Assembly: GCA_033002965.1 (NCBI GenBank)
Contig: JAURVB010012375.1
Location: 86,176 to 150,175 of the forward strand
Direction: 5' to 3'
DNA from: Piper betle
Taxonomy: Eukaryota > Streptophyta > Magnoliopsida > Piperales > Piperaceae
Length of the DNA: 64,000 nt
Below are positions 48,001 to 60,178 of this stretch, in pieces. The stretch's first letter is position 1. Each line of letters opens with the position of its first letter. The notes beneath the pieces are model-generated. The model worked only from the letters and a program-made list of their open reading frames with translations, was not told where the DNA came from and did not search any database. Made by a program: the position numbers and the translations under genes.

Positions 48001-48717
48001 AACCTTGGATGAAATACAACATTTGCATGGTAAAATTTCCAAAAGACAAGAAAGACTAACAGTTGGCACGTAGCTTGACATACAACAAGCAAGGTGAACT
48101 ACAAAAAAGTTAAGGAAAATAATATTAACCTAATTATATTGAAGAATTTGAACATTAGAAATCCTATGACATAACAGGTCTGGAATCAATTAAATAAGAG
48201 ATTAAACTGAGTAAGTAGGTAGCCCCAGAAAAACAAAGATTGAATCAGGCCAACAGTAGCAGGATCCCAGTTAAATTCTTTGGATATTGGCAAGATAGCT
48301 ACGCTCATGTTCACCTGAAGATAAGTGTTTTCAGCTAATAAGCTAGCAAAAATAAGATAAGAAAAAAATTCACTAAAGAATTGTAAAATTAAATCCAGCA
48401 CACTTTTTCAACAAACAATTCATCAAAAGGCTGTCACTGATCGCAATTGTATGAGAAATGGTGGATTATGAGAAATACATACAATTTCAATAATTCATGA
48501 TTGCTCCCAAATAACAAAACATTTTATTATTTGCGGAAGTTATGATGATTATTCAATTGTTCCGAAATAATACTATGAAAGTACAAAGGAAAAGAAAGGG
48601 GCTTACACTATCCATGTTGCATAGAAGGAATGCTGTAAAACAGAGAAGAACAATGATCCAGCTGTTTTGGAAACTTCTTCCACCAGTAAGAAGATTCCAA
48701 TGAGCCGAAATTCACTT
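45019..48717 (-). pseudogene. PHT4;4: PHT4;4-type anion/ascorbate transporter pseudogene (SLC17/MFS)
   Basis: Exons on the minus strand are 48717-48607, 48314-48207, 47979-47824, 47576-47361, 47047-46838, 46581-46445, 46038-45947, 45353-45270 and 45116-45019. Functional relatives are 12-helix chloroplast-envelope carriers moving anions or ascorbate. Recognisable parts are [152 protein letters not shown] and GTLVWNTFATGEMILD. Lesions are a one-base insertion near 48663, a lost donor GT after LLTQ (48206), stop TAA at 47027-47029 (Glu or Asp expected), a one-base loss near 46575, stop TGA after ADSLVS (Arg expected), a frameshifting deletion after IMQSIG, a missing exon before ISLGLSNTAG, a shift after GVFA and a Trp-to-TAG stop at 45109-45111. 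It cannot make a transporter. Confidence 0.92.
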
Positions 48718-48787
48718 CTGCACCAATTTAAAATCATCATGTGTCCTCGTGGCTAGCAAATAGCGGGCTGCAAGGATAGGCCATCAT

Positions 48788-49073
48788 TTATTCAAGATTT
48801 TTCAAGCTTTCTATGTTGAGTCCCATTGGCATTCGAGTGCCTTGAAGAACAAGAACGTAGACAGTTTTTGGGTTGCCTCCAAATTCTCTCATGCCATACC
48901 TTTGAATAGCTTGCCCAGGCAAAAGCATTGGATGCGTTATGTCCATGTCCTCCAATGAAAGGGACCTTATTTGTTGAAATGTTTTCACATATAATGCCAC
49001 AAGCACGACATGTGCAGAGTAGGCCTCCTGCAGTACAAGACGGACAGTTTCTTGCCACTGCTATATGGTTCAC
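48788..49073 (-). other. Unrecognised open frames, 72-93 codons
   Basis: Two overlapping minus-strand frames are open. One (from 49073) has a Cys pattern CPSC...CTCRACG, like a small zinc-binding knuckle. The other (from 49006) reads LEDMDITHPMLLPGQAIQRY and GNPKTVYVLVLQGTRMPMGL, which looks protein-like and ends in a stop at 48788. I do not know the family. It lies in what would be the first intron of the PHT4;4 pseudogene and could be an insertion or an exon of a lost gene. Confidence 0.3.
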
Positions 49074-49079
49074 TAAACC

Positions 49080-50640
49080 GTTATTCAGGTGAAATTTTGT
49101 CCTAGCAATAGCCAGCCTCCACCCAAAGTAAGCCTCTTTTCGCTATGACAAACATTTCTGGCATTCAAGAAACATAGACAAATTAGAAACATAATATTCT
49201 TGGAATCATTCTTGTTTTGTGAAATCAGAGACTTGTTATTTGTAGCTTAACCTGTAATCGATTTTGTGGTCTTTTTTTCTTTAGTAACTTACTTTTTTTT
49301 TATATTAAAAATATATAGAGTCCTAAAATTTTGTCCGTTTCCTTCTTTCCGTTACCCGAATTTACCTTAGCCTATCTTTCTTGTATTGGCTAATACTCAA
49401 TCTAGTTCCTATAGTAATTCATCAGTTGTAAAATATTTTTGAGTGCAGAAAATGCATGCCGGAAAAATTCATTAAAACCGCATCACTTAGAACCATATAT
49501 GAGAGCCTTTCCCTTTTAATATACAAAATTAAAAATACCTTACTATTGAATTATCACTTCATCACATCACTTGTAAACATACATGAGAGCCTTTCCCTTT
49601 CAATATACAAAATTAAAAATACTTTACTATTAAATTATCTTTTCATCTAAGGTTTAAGTCTCAAAAAGAAGAGTATTATTTAATATTTAGGGTAGGGTCT
49701 GTTTGGTTGTCCTAAAATTGCATAAAAGAAATGTAAAATTTAGAGGTTACAAATTTTCTTTTATTTGGATGTCTTGAAATTTAGTAAAAAGAAATTTCAA
49801 TTTTAGTCAAAGTAAGTTTATGTAAAAATTTTACAAAACTACATTTTCTTATGAAGAATAAAAGAAATTGGATGTAATTTGGAACACACATGCACATATA
49901 CGTGTGAGAATGAAAATTTGATTTTCATCTTATTTTCCTTCTATCGAACATGTAAGGAAAATTTTTAAAATTTTCATGTCATTTCATCTCATTGCATTTC
50001 TATTTCATATAATTTTTTTTCATTTATACTATTTTTATGTCAATCAAACAGGCCCTTAATGTAAACATATACTACCCATTTACATGCAAAACACTAGTTT
50101 AACAAAAAGAAATGGTTCCCAAATTCAAACAGACAAAATTTTGCATGAACACCGTGCCCATATTTTCAACAATTTTCATATCAAAAGAATCATCATAAAA
50201 CCAAGCAATTATATTGAACTCCTAAATTCACAAACACTAATATATCAAACCAACAAAGAACAACCAATAAAGAAACAGAAATGAGAAAAAACCATACGAC
50301 AAAAAACTTGTGTCTAAGGAACCAGATATTTACTAGAAACCAAGTTCCTTAGAAACATGTTCTTCCGATGGGCAAATTTGCACACAGAAGACAAAAGAAA
50401 CAGTTCCCAAGACCAAACAGTACTCTAAGATTTTCCAAATCTATGACAAATATCCTCATCTTATCCACTGACAAGCATTCCAAATCCGCTGCCAACCCAT
50501 TAACAAAAACATCAATAAGAAAAAATGACCAGCTAGAATCGTCTCTAAAAATCTAGTAGAAGCTTCCCATCTTCTCCCCAGGCTAGCCATTCCCAAATCC
50601 ACTGCCAACCCATCAACACAAACATAGCTAAAAATGACAT
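49080..50640. other. AT-rich DNA, probable first-intron region of the PHT4;4 relic
   Basis: No gene is seen. An 80-90 bp duplication lies at 49490-49640: CATGAGAGCCTTTCCCTTT-like text followed by ATATACAAAATTAAAAATAC occurs twice. At 49690-50060, sequence rich in AAATTTT with a TTTGGTTGTCC start and an AATCAAACAGGCCC end looks like a small non-autonomous element. Confidence 0.4.
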
Positions 50641-50646
50641 GCAAAC

Positions 50647-50704
50647 CTTGAGCGTGGGAGTACCCAAAAGAACTCCTGCCAGAGATCAAGCTCCCATCGG
50701 CCAT
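50647..50704 (-). pseudogene. Candidate first-exon piece of the PHT4;4 relic
   Basis: The minus strand from ATG 50704 encodes MADGSLISGRSSFGYSHAQ, then a donor AAG|GTTTGC. The MA-G-LIS-R-FG pattern resembles the start of PHT4;4 chloroplast transit peptides. It lies 2 kb upstream of the first core exon on the same strand. The remainder of a transit peptide (about 80 residues) is not found, so the link is tentative. Confidence 0.35.
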
Positions 50705-50719
50705 CTCAATATCTGTGAA

Positions 50720-52252
50720 CAGTAATCTTCAAAGAACAACTATGAAGCCATTTGGACTCCCAGAAAGTAAAAAATAGCTCTTGATTCTACATGGGCAGCT
50801 CATGTGAAGCACATTGTAGCTGGGTCCTCCTCTCCTTGGTGTAGGCAGCTATAGGCAGGTTTAGAGGTGGAGGAGGATAGAAGATAATAGCGGGGCATCG
50901 ATGGAGAATTAACCAAAGTGTTTTTTTCACTTTACAGCACAAGTTGGTCACCGCTGGAGCGGGAAGATCCCAAGTTGCTTTGCAAGGAAGGCTAGCATTG
51001 TCACACGTTTCAACGGTTGTCATCTTTTTTAATAAACGGTTGATTGCCACTCCTTTGTCTACAATGCACGGTTAATAGCTCGATTACGTTTATATAATTT
51101 TTTTCCTGTATGATTTGATGATTGTTTGATCCGATTCAACTTATATTTTGATATTCTAATTGACTATTTTTTCCAGTGTACATATTTTTCTTCATAAATG
51201 ATTGATTTTTCTTTGCTTATTAAGTGAGTTTATTACTGTAAAAAAATAAATTATAACTTGCCTTAAGATTAAATAACAGGGTAATAATCACACTAAGCCA
51301 GGGCTGAAGGTTTTCTTATAGATCTTATAAATTTGCATTGGAAACTTATTTTTACAAATTTGAAGTAGTTGTTTTTATAAAAGATAATGAAATCAAGTGT
51401 AATTTCTATAACTACCATTAAAGTTTTAAGAATTAACAAAAACTTTTTTAGAAAATATTATTACTGCTGGCTGAATTATAGGTGTCAATTGCTAAGTATT
51501 GAGGGGGTTAATAGCACAATTTAATTCAAATTTTATTTAATTTAGCTCAAGGTTGTCTTAGCTCCTGTTATTTGATTCAACCCGATTTATTGTTCGATAT
51601 TTAAATTGTTTACATTATTTTTCCACATATTTTATCTTTTTGTGTTCCTTTGTCTATTATGTGCGTTTATTGTCAAGGGAGCTAATGACTCAATCAAGCA
51701 TGATTTGGCCTATAGTGTGCTAAATTTGATTTGTGTCTTGAGCATGAGTTGGCCATTGTCTTGATGGACCTGTTTTGATATTTTAGCTGTTTATTTTCTC
51801 TACTACAAGCTATTTTTTAATAAATAATAGGCCGATATTAATTTATTATGCGTGTGTTTAGAACCGAAGGTCCTAACTACTCGAGCTTAATTTGAGCACA
51901 TTTTATCAATTATTGGACTCAACTTAGTGTAAATTTTGGTATGCTTGATATATGATTGCAAACCCTTTTTCCATATATTTTAATAGTTATTGTAATTTCT
52001 TAGATCTTACAATGGAAGAATTCAACTGGGATTGCATCAATTTTTTTAATTGCTCGCATCAAGTATACATGAGCATGGTCATGAGTGTCCATTATCAAGT
52101 GTAGGACTATGCTACCCCACACTTGAATTAGCCAATGCCTTAATTTTTATCTCCTCCATTAATTTGAACATAACTTAACATAAGTTCTCACTCAATAAAC
52201 ACTCTTAAAACCAAATTTTAATAATTTTAACGAGTGGCCAGTGGGGACAATG
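50720..52252. other. Intergenic stretch up to the solo LTR
   Basis: I see no supported gene. A minus-strand open frame at 50787-51050 has no recognisable domain. The rest is AT-rich. Confidence 0.4.
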
Positions 52253-55107
52253 TGTAACACCCCGTTTCGACTCACCCACGAACCGACTCGGAAATATCAC
52301 CGACGACCAAACCGTTCGCTAATCTACTGAGTTCGGTTAAGCTAACCTGGATCTGCCCTCGGCGTCTTAAGATGAGGATGCAACCATGAAATGCATGAAT
52401 GCGAACAATTGAGTTCTAACATGGTCCTACATATATGCATGATGTGCAAGCAAAATAAAACCATTTAGTAAGAAATTTAAATAAAAATTCATTAATTTTT
52501 ATGAAAAAATGGACAAAATCTCCCTTAAAAGTGCAATAGGGGCCAACCTGTCCACAACAAGGGTATATAAATATTTTATCAAAATATGATAAAACATAAC
52601 AATCTACCGCGACATCCCATCATTATATCATTTATTTTCATCTGAGCCGAGGCCGAACTCCAAGGCTCCCTACTCATTCACATTTATCCGTTCATTTCAT
52701 AACAAATAATTCATCCAAACAAACACATCAAAATTATTATTCACGTAGCATTAACACAACATCATTATACATTACACGCGACACGTACATGTGTGCATGG
52801 TTCCGTGCTGCTCCTCCGCAGTCCCGACAGCTTTCATCCTTCGCATTTCTCACCTACATATATATAGAAAAACTGTCAGTAACGAGTATTACAGGCCCAG
52901 AAAATAACTAATATCAATCTGGCACAGGAGAGCAAACTCTCCTATTGAATCAAAACCATATACTTCTTCAAGAACTCTCATCAGGGCATATATGGGAGCC
53001 GTCGCCATCAGGTCGTCACCCTCGGGTCGACAACGTCCCCCTTTCTTTCTCATTCTCATACCTTGTCCATTTCTCTATCGCTTCTCGCATCAAATCTCAT
53101 TCCTTTCCGCCCTCTACATCTTCCATATTACTCCTGGCCTTGAGCACGAAGGCTGAGCACTCTCAGGCAGTCGCCTTTAGTACCCTTAGAACCACAAGTC
53201 TAGACATGCGCTGCATTGCAGTACCCGTAAACCTCCACACTTCTCCAGGTTTGAAGAACTCAAAGGTGGAGTTGTCCGGATCCTTCGGGAACGAAGTGGG
53301 TTCTCCCCAGCTCCAGAGCCCGCTCTTCCGAGCACACGCCCTATCTGAAGGTGTGGCCGTCAGTAACCCTCAGTCCATCTCTCACTGAAAACGCGAAAAC
53401 TATACATATATAGGCCTGGATTGGGATTTATACAATAGGCTCGAAGGCAACTTGCGGTGGATCTTAATTTCGAAAACTGACTCGAGGGATCTCATCCTCG
53501 AGGGTTATTAATCCGAAAAAAACTGTTGGCTAAATGGCCCGAGTTAAGTGGGATCTGATAAAATGCCACTTGACTCATCCTGCATATGATAAATCAAATA
53601 CACAATAGAATAGCATAAAATAGAGAACGAGTCTAAGCGTGTCCTCGTACCTAGGCGGCGAGTTCCTACTCCGTACCTACACATCGAAACTAAATACTAA
53701 CGCCCGCTTATGATGCAGTTAGACATCCTATATCACACATACACCCATTGCGCATCAATTAACACACATCAACTTATATCGATTCTAGCAAGTCTACTTA
53801 GGCTAGTTTGCATTAGATCATGATCATTACCAAGTTACCCTAATGAGTTTCTTAGCCTCCATTTTTAACACCACTCAATCAAACAAATTTCATATTTTAT
53901 CCTTAATCAATTCTAAATTTATATATATAATTATAATACGCAATTCACCAATCCTAGCATATAATTCTAATAATCAATACTTTTAAATAATTAAGTTAAA
54001 ATAATTATACCTCGCGGGATTCGTGGCTCGAATTCGGCACCCTATGGCGTCCGAAGTTCGATAGGGTCTAATCGGAGGGATTCGGTGGAAGATCAGGTGA
54101 TTTTTGACGAATTTCGGTGAATCCGGTTTTTGGCGAGTTTCGGCGATTTTTCGGCGACTATCCCGACAGTTTTCCTGCGACTGTTCCAGCCGGGCAATCG
54201 GGTGTAAGGGTTAGCACCGGCTAGGCAAGCTCGTCCCAATGGTGGTGACGGTAAGGGCGACCGTGGCGGTGATGACCGCCGGTGGCAGGGTCAAGTTCTG
54301 TCGGGGCGGTTGATCGCTCCAATTAGACCCCAGCCAGCTTCGACGGCGGTGCTAGGTAAGGGGGAAATGTCGGGGAGGTCAAGGTAGTGTCGTTGGGGTC
54401 ATGACAGCAGCGGCGTGGCCCGGACGATGGTGAATCGAGAAGGAGAGCGTCGTGGCTTGTGGGGCGATTCTGGCGTTGTGGCGGTGAGAAGGTGGCCGGG
54501 GTTGGTCGTGGCAGCACGGCAACGGCACGGCGGGGGCGGCGTTGATCGGCTGCAGTGCGACGTCGGCGACGGCAACGGCGACGACAATCTCAAGGGCGGC
54601 AGCGACTAGAGTTTTGGAAGGGGGAAGGTGTTGGGAGGGAGTAAAACACCCCTAGTGGCAAACTCGTAAATAAGTATTGACTCGATTCCTACAAGAGTCA
54701 AAATAATAACTAGTTCGTAATAAATCCTAAAAAATATCTTAAAAAATATGAAAAAAATCCCATAAAATAAAACAAACACAACAACATCCAAATGACATGC
54801 TCTATAACTAATAACCCACCCGAATATGATCCAACGCGTCCTAATGCATTATTCGGCCTAAAACTATTTCTACCATCTAATATATAAAAAGAAAAATACT
54901 GCATACTTTCATATTTTCTAATAACTCATTTCTCACCATCTTCTCCATATTATCATCATAAATTCAGGTACACCTGACTCTCATCACTCATAACTCACGG
55001 CTAGCCTCAATTCAGCACGTAGTTCATAAAACTGACTCGACTCGAACTAATGGTTGAACCGACTGGTTCGGTAACGTAAAACTCTGACTTGAGTCACCGT
55101 TTTTACA
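52253..55107 (+). repeat. Solo LTR, 2,855 bp, with 5-bp target duplication
   Basis: It begins TGTAACACCCC and ends GTTTTTACA, giving TGTAA...TTACA inverted ends. CAATG stands immediately before (52248-52252) and immediately after (55108-55112), a perfect 5-bp target duplication. There is no internal retroelement region, so it is a solo LTR left by recombination. The orientation follows its TGTAAC start and the sense match to the fragment at 28524. The 54000-54620 part is GC-rich (repeated TTCGGCGA, GGCGGT) and gives long ORFs on both strands that are not genes. Confidence 0.85.
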
Positions 55108-55259
55108 CAATGACACCACCACCTAAATAAATTATTATTTTCTTCTTAATTACTATGAGTTATACTAGCTAAGTGTCTCAAGTCCCACCTTTAAGGAACC
55201 AAATTTGATTTGAAATAACTATATTAATAAGTTTAACCCGAGGTCAAAAGTAAAAAAAA

Positions 55260-56860
55260 GAAGAAAAAACCTACAAAACTCTCCGGTCGCTAGATGGACA
55301 CCGCCCAAATCCGATAACACTCTGGGACTAATCTCGGATACGAACATTTCCACTCGCCGAAGTGACTATTTTATCCCTAATACCTCCATCGCCCAAAACC
55401 CCAATAGCCGCCAATCGCCAAACCCCTCCGATCGCTGCCACCGGAGCTGGTGGTCGGGTCGGGCCTCCGTCGGGGAGAAATCTTATCCCTCCATGTTTTT
55501 GTTGATTGATTTGTTATAATTAGGTTGTGATTGAATTTCTATTGATGTGTGTGTTGTGTTGCCTTTGGAGTATTTGCTAAAAAAAGAAAGAAAAAGAATT
55601 TATCTTTGTGTTGTTAGTTTGTTTTGCTATAGTCAAGTTGTTGATTTTTATCGCCGCTCTGCTTTTACATTGATGGCAATCCGTAGTAAAAGAAAAATTT
55701 AAATTTCTGCTATGTGTTTTGGTTGAAGTAATCTTTACTTACCTATGTGTTGTTAATGGTTCATTATGTTGAAATTGTATTCAATTTTTTGTTGATGTGT
55801 TGCCTCGGGACTAATGGCAAATTTCTAGCAAAAAAAAGAGTGCTTAAGGTGTTTTTCGTGAGTAGGGACTTTTGTGAGGCTTAGATTAAGGATTTTTTTT
55901 AATGCCAAAATTGGAAAATGGTTAGAGATTTGGAGATGAAATTGTTCTAGGCATTGGAGAATGATGTGCTGAAAAATAGGCAGTTGCATTGATAAATTAG
56001 GATAACTTGAGAAACGAAAGGGAATTGTGGGAGGAGCAAAGAACGGAGGATTGCCCGATGAGATGGGATGATTTTAGATTGATGGGAAAGGAAGAAAATG
56101 GAATGATGGGAAAGATTTGTAACTATTTGATTAAAGTTACTGTTTTCAGCATGTTGGAGCAAATAGAATGATTGGGAAAAGCTTGTAACTGTTTGACTAA
56201 AGTTACTGTTTTCATTGTCCCTAGTTAATCAGGTTCTTTTAGCAAATAGTGAAGCTCCAATCAGCTGAGAATAAGATTTGTTTTCTACTCATCCTAATTT
56301 ATTTAAGTTAGTGGATTGATTTGTTTATTTGTTTGTACTGTGCAAGTGCTATGTTATGATCTTTAGATGCTGACATGATTGCTGTATTTTTTCCTGGTTA
56401 GTCACCGTTCACATTTTTTGGTTTCCTCGGTTATGAATTCAATGTTTTGTTGACATGTGGTTTTCATATGAAGTTATTCATTGGACGTTTTGAAATTTTG
56501 TTTGCTTGTTAGTTGTTTTTTGAAAAAATTTAGGGATAGCTCCAGTGATTATTTTTAATATCTATTTTGAGTTGTCGTTCCAGTTTCTGAATTCCCCTAG
56601 TGGACAGCATGCAGAAATAAAGAGACTTACGGGGAGCTAAGTTTTCCTCGATTGAGTCAACTTCACTATGATCTTTCTGATCAACTATGCCTACAGCCAT
56701 GTAGTATAGATTTCAGGTTAATGTTATGTTATCCCACGGTTTAGTATGAAGTTATTGCTTTATAGGGTGCAAGAAATGATGGGAGATGCACCACACACAC
56801 AACTCGATGAAGATTTGGCTGGAATTAGCACGCCTGATAAAGGTCCAAATTTGATGTCCT
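55260..56860 (+). other. Possible 5' end of an unidentified gene
   Basis: A C-rich leader-like stretch (55290-55480, with CCACCGGAGCTGGTGGTCGG) is followed by T-rich DNA resembling a plant intron and then by a possible exon at 56767-56842. There, after an acceptor TTTATAG, the plus strand reads VQEMMGDAPHTQLDEDLAGI then STPDK up to a possible donor AAAG|GTCC. I do not recognise the peptide and find no later exon. It may be a gene relic. Confidence 0.25.
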
Positions 56861-57498
56861 TTGAACATGTCCTTTTGGAAATGTTTGCCTTAGATTTTAA
56901 TTCAAAGTTTTAGGTTACTAATATTTATATGAGCTTGTAATATAGTGGTGTAGCTTTCTTCTAGTGAATTGTTTTGTCGGAGTTGCATTGACCTTCAGTA
57001 TTATGGTATTTAGATTGTATCAATGGTAATGAGGTAAGGCTTGGTTGAAATGGTTAGTTTATGATATGACACTCAAATATATGTAAAAAGCATAAATAAT
57101 ATACCTGCTACGATGCAGCATTTGATGTCCAAATGAAGTTGGTGAAAATCCTGTTTAAGGGTATTAATCAATATTGGTCTGCCCCATTCCAAATTCAATT
57201 ACTATTAGGATCAGCCGGTTCAGACCATTAGTGTTTGGTCAAATAGTACCCAAAGCCTAAACCAAAAACAAAAATCCCCAAAATTGGACTATTTTAGGGT
57301 AAAAATTTAATTCTCAGTTTTGTCAACCGTAGCTTACCCATGGCCGAAACCATGTATTCGAATCTGGTTATTATCCAGTTACAAGTCGATATATTTATAT
57401 ATAGATAGTAAGTATCAGGTCTGCTGATGTTTAAGGGTTATTTAGTTGGCATGAAAAAGATGTAAAATGTATAAAATTTTTGTAGTTATTCTTTACAA

Positions 57499-57657
57499 AG
57501 AGTTAGTTAAGCTGTAAAATTACTTCACGAAAAGTTTCCTTCTTTATAGGATTTTTTTTTTAATTTTTAAGGTCGCCCAGAGTTAGTTAAGCTGTAACAT
57601 TACTTCACGAAAAATTTCCTTCTTTATAGGATTTTTTTTAATTTTTAAGGTCGCCCA
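57499..57657. repeat. Tandem duplication, period 80 bp
   Basis: Two nearly identical copies each run from AGAGTTAGTTAAGCTGTAA through CCTTCTTTATAGGATT to AAGGTCGCCCA. They differ by single bases and a T-run length. Confidence 0.95.
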
Positions 57658-58024
57658 CTTGAGGGAAGTTTATCTTGTATACCTTTTAAAATAATTCTTT
57701 AAAATGTATAACTTTTTAGGATAAGGTTAATATTTTTCCATGAATCATCAATTATAAATTATATATGTTTTCATTTCTTTCATTCTCATTAAATGAAGCA
57801 TCCTGTCACAAGCACAATATCTGGTTTGGCAAGATATTGAATGTAGCTCATAAATATTAGAAATCCTAGTTCTTTAATTTAACCTAGTGATAAAATAGAG
57901 GCCCAATTGACTAGGCTAAAGGTAGGAAAAAATTCCTTAGCCAAATATTTAATATGGGTTGTCCAATTACAATGATGACCTAAATTTATTTTTTTCAATA
58001 AAAAAAACGTAAACCTCTTGTACA

Positions 58025-58580
58025 TCATTGGGTCGGTGGGGCTGCTTGGCCACACCAGCCAAATCCAACTGTGGGTGGCCATGCTAGGCTGCCGGGTAGC
58101 TCGATATGGGTGACCGCGCTCGGATCTAGCCACGTAGCCCTATGGGCAGCGCAACCATATTTGGCAGCCCCGGGCTAGGATTGCTCAACGGTGGCCGGAC
58201 CTTGCCGGTGATGACTAGATTTGGCCGCGACTTAAAAATAAAATAAAATTATTGTAGTGGCCAGATCTGGCCGCAGGGGTGGATGATTGGACCTCGATAT
58301 AGTCGGGGAACAGCTAGGTCCAACTAGCGGCAGCCAAATATGGCTACGGCATTTTTGTATTTTCAGACATGACCAGATCTGTTTGGGCTTAAAAAAGGCT
58401 TGTGGCCAAGTTTGGGCTATAGCCGGCCAGACCTAGCCTGGGCTTGGTGCTGTCGACGATGGCGGCCAGGTCTATCCGACCAGTTGGCTATGGCCGGAAC
58501 TTGGCCGTGGTGAAATAGCGGTACAATGTTTTGTTTTTTTATCAAATTTGGGACGGCCGAGATTAGAGCTTGGGCTGCCG
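58025..58580. repeat. GC-rich island built of TGGCC/GGCCA words
   Basis: In an AT-rich setting this stretch repeats AGATCTGGCCG, TGGCCGG, TTGGCTACGG and GGCCAGATCT-like words in both orientations. It has no convincing open frame. The ends carry GCCCAA (57901) and TTGGGC (58572) in inverted orientation. This suggests a non-autonomous DNA transposon with internal sub-terminal repeats, but I could not define target duplications. Confidence 0.35.
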
Positions 58581-58599
58581 CTATCTAGTATGTGTACAT

Positions 58600-59690
58600 G
58601 AATGTAACTGAGTATAAATTTGTATACTCAATATCTAACCAATGAATATTGATTGTTTGTCACTGTAAAATCATTTCTTGCCAACATAAATTCATGAACG
58701 GATGCACTCAGTCTATGCCAAGCCAATTTTATATTTGATCCGTTTACAGTGTAGCATTTATATTCCGTTAGACAATTTCGTTGATTGCCATGCATAAAGT
58801 CATTATGAAATTGCTACTTGATAATTTTACTTGATAATACTACACGATTAGTTTTAATTGTGGAGCTTTTATTGGCCACTGGAATTACTTGTGAGAGGTG
58901 TTCATTCGTAGGTTGTTAGAATTGCTTACGGGAGTTACTTGTGGGTTAAGGGAATTAGTCATTTGTGGCTGTAAAAGAGGTTTTTGGGGTGTCTCTTCAT
59001 GGTATCCCTAGTAATCTTAGGGAACCTTCTTGGCAGTAGCGATGAGTCTCCTTCCCAAGCCTCTTATAGAGGACTTCTGGTATTTATCATGAGAGATTGG
59101 CTTCAAGGATAATGTTTTGATCTTCTAGTAGCGGCGGTGAGACGAAGAGGGCTGCAATCTCTTTAATTTTATAGTGGAAGCTTTTGTCGTGTCCCAAAAG
59201 AGTAAGAAATGCTAAATCTTGTTAAATCCAGTGTGTTTGTTAATGTGCTTTCGATTTTTGTTCTCCTTTGTTGACTATTATTATTCCACTGATTATTGCA
59301 ATATTTGTAACATTACAGCTGGGGAGTGAGGACGATGATATTTAATTTTATAGAAAAACAAAGATCATGTTCATAAATAAGAACACAAAAAGTGAGAAAG
59401 GAAAACAAAGGTAAAAAGCAAATTTAACAAATACAAACCCTTATGGCGTGGTTTAGATGTATGCATCTTGGGATGCATACATTTATGTTTATGATCCATT
59501 GTTGTTGATACATCTCGATAGGTGGTCCTGCTTGCTTAGATTGTTAATTTTATTTGTTTAAGATGAGTATGAAGCCGAATTGAAATCAATGAAATTCACA
59601 TAAAAAAGAACACTCATCACGATTGTGTGTAGTTGAACCAAATTAAATTTTAAAAAATCAACGGGAAAGAAGCATATATATAGGCCACCA
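58600..59690. other. Intergenic stretch, nothing supported
   Basis: No gene, RNA or clear repeat is visible. Confidence 0.45.
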
Positions 59691-60178
59691 AATCATCCAA
59701 GGCAACTCTCAAATGGCCATTTTTCTTTAACTTTCCCGCCACTTCTTCTCCCCACCACCATATCTAACTTCCATATTTACTACCTCTCCTTGTTCTTCCT
59801 CTCCTGATACCCATTGCAACCTTCATCTCCGTCTTCTTCTCCCTCCCTGCCAAACTAGGTAATAGAAGAAACTACCCAATTTATTTTTGAATTTGGCCTT
59901 TGCTTGCTCCCTTTCGTTCCTCCAGAGTCCACGGCAAGATCTTCCCTTTGTGGTTCGGATGGATTGAAAGTAGATTTGGTTGCGTTGATTGTGTTGTGTA
60001 AGAGCAGAGGTGGGAAAAAAGTTGCTGCCATCTTTGCTCAGAAATCTTGTCAAGAATTGGTGTTGTATTCTTCTGATTCTTTAATTGGAATTTGATTTGA
60101 TGGTGTCGGAAGAGATTGAAGGTGGAAGATTTCATGCGATTTTGTAATCAGCTCTTGAATAAAGTCACCGTCTTTGCT

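Noticed and set aside
54323..54609. Open frames in both directions with Gly/Arg- or Pro/Ser-rich products
   Set aside because: They are a composition effect inside the solo LTR.
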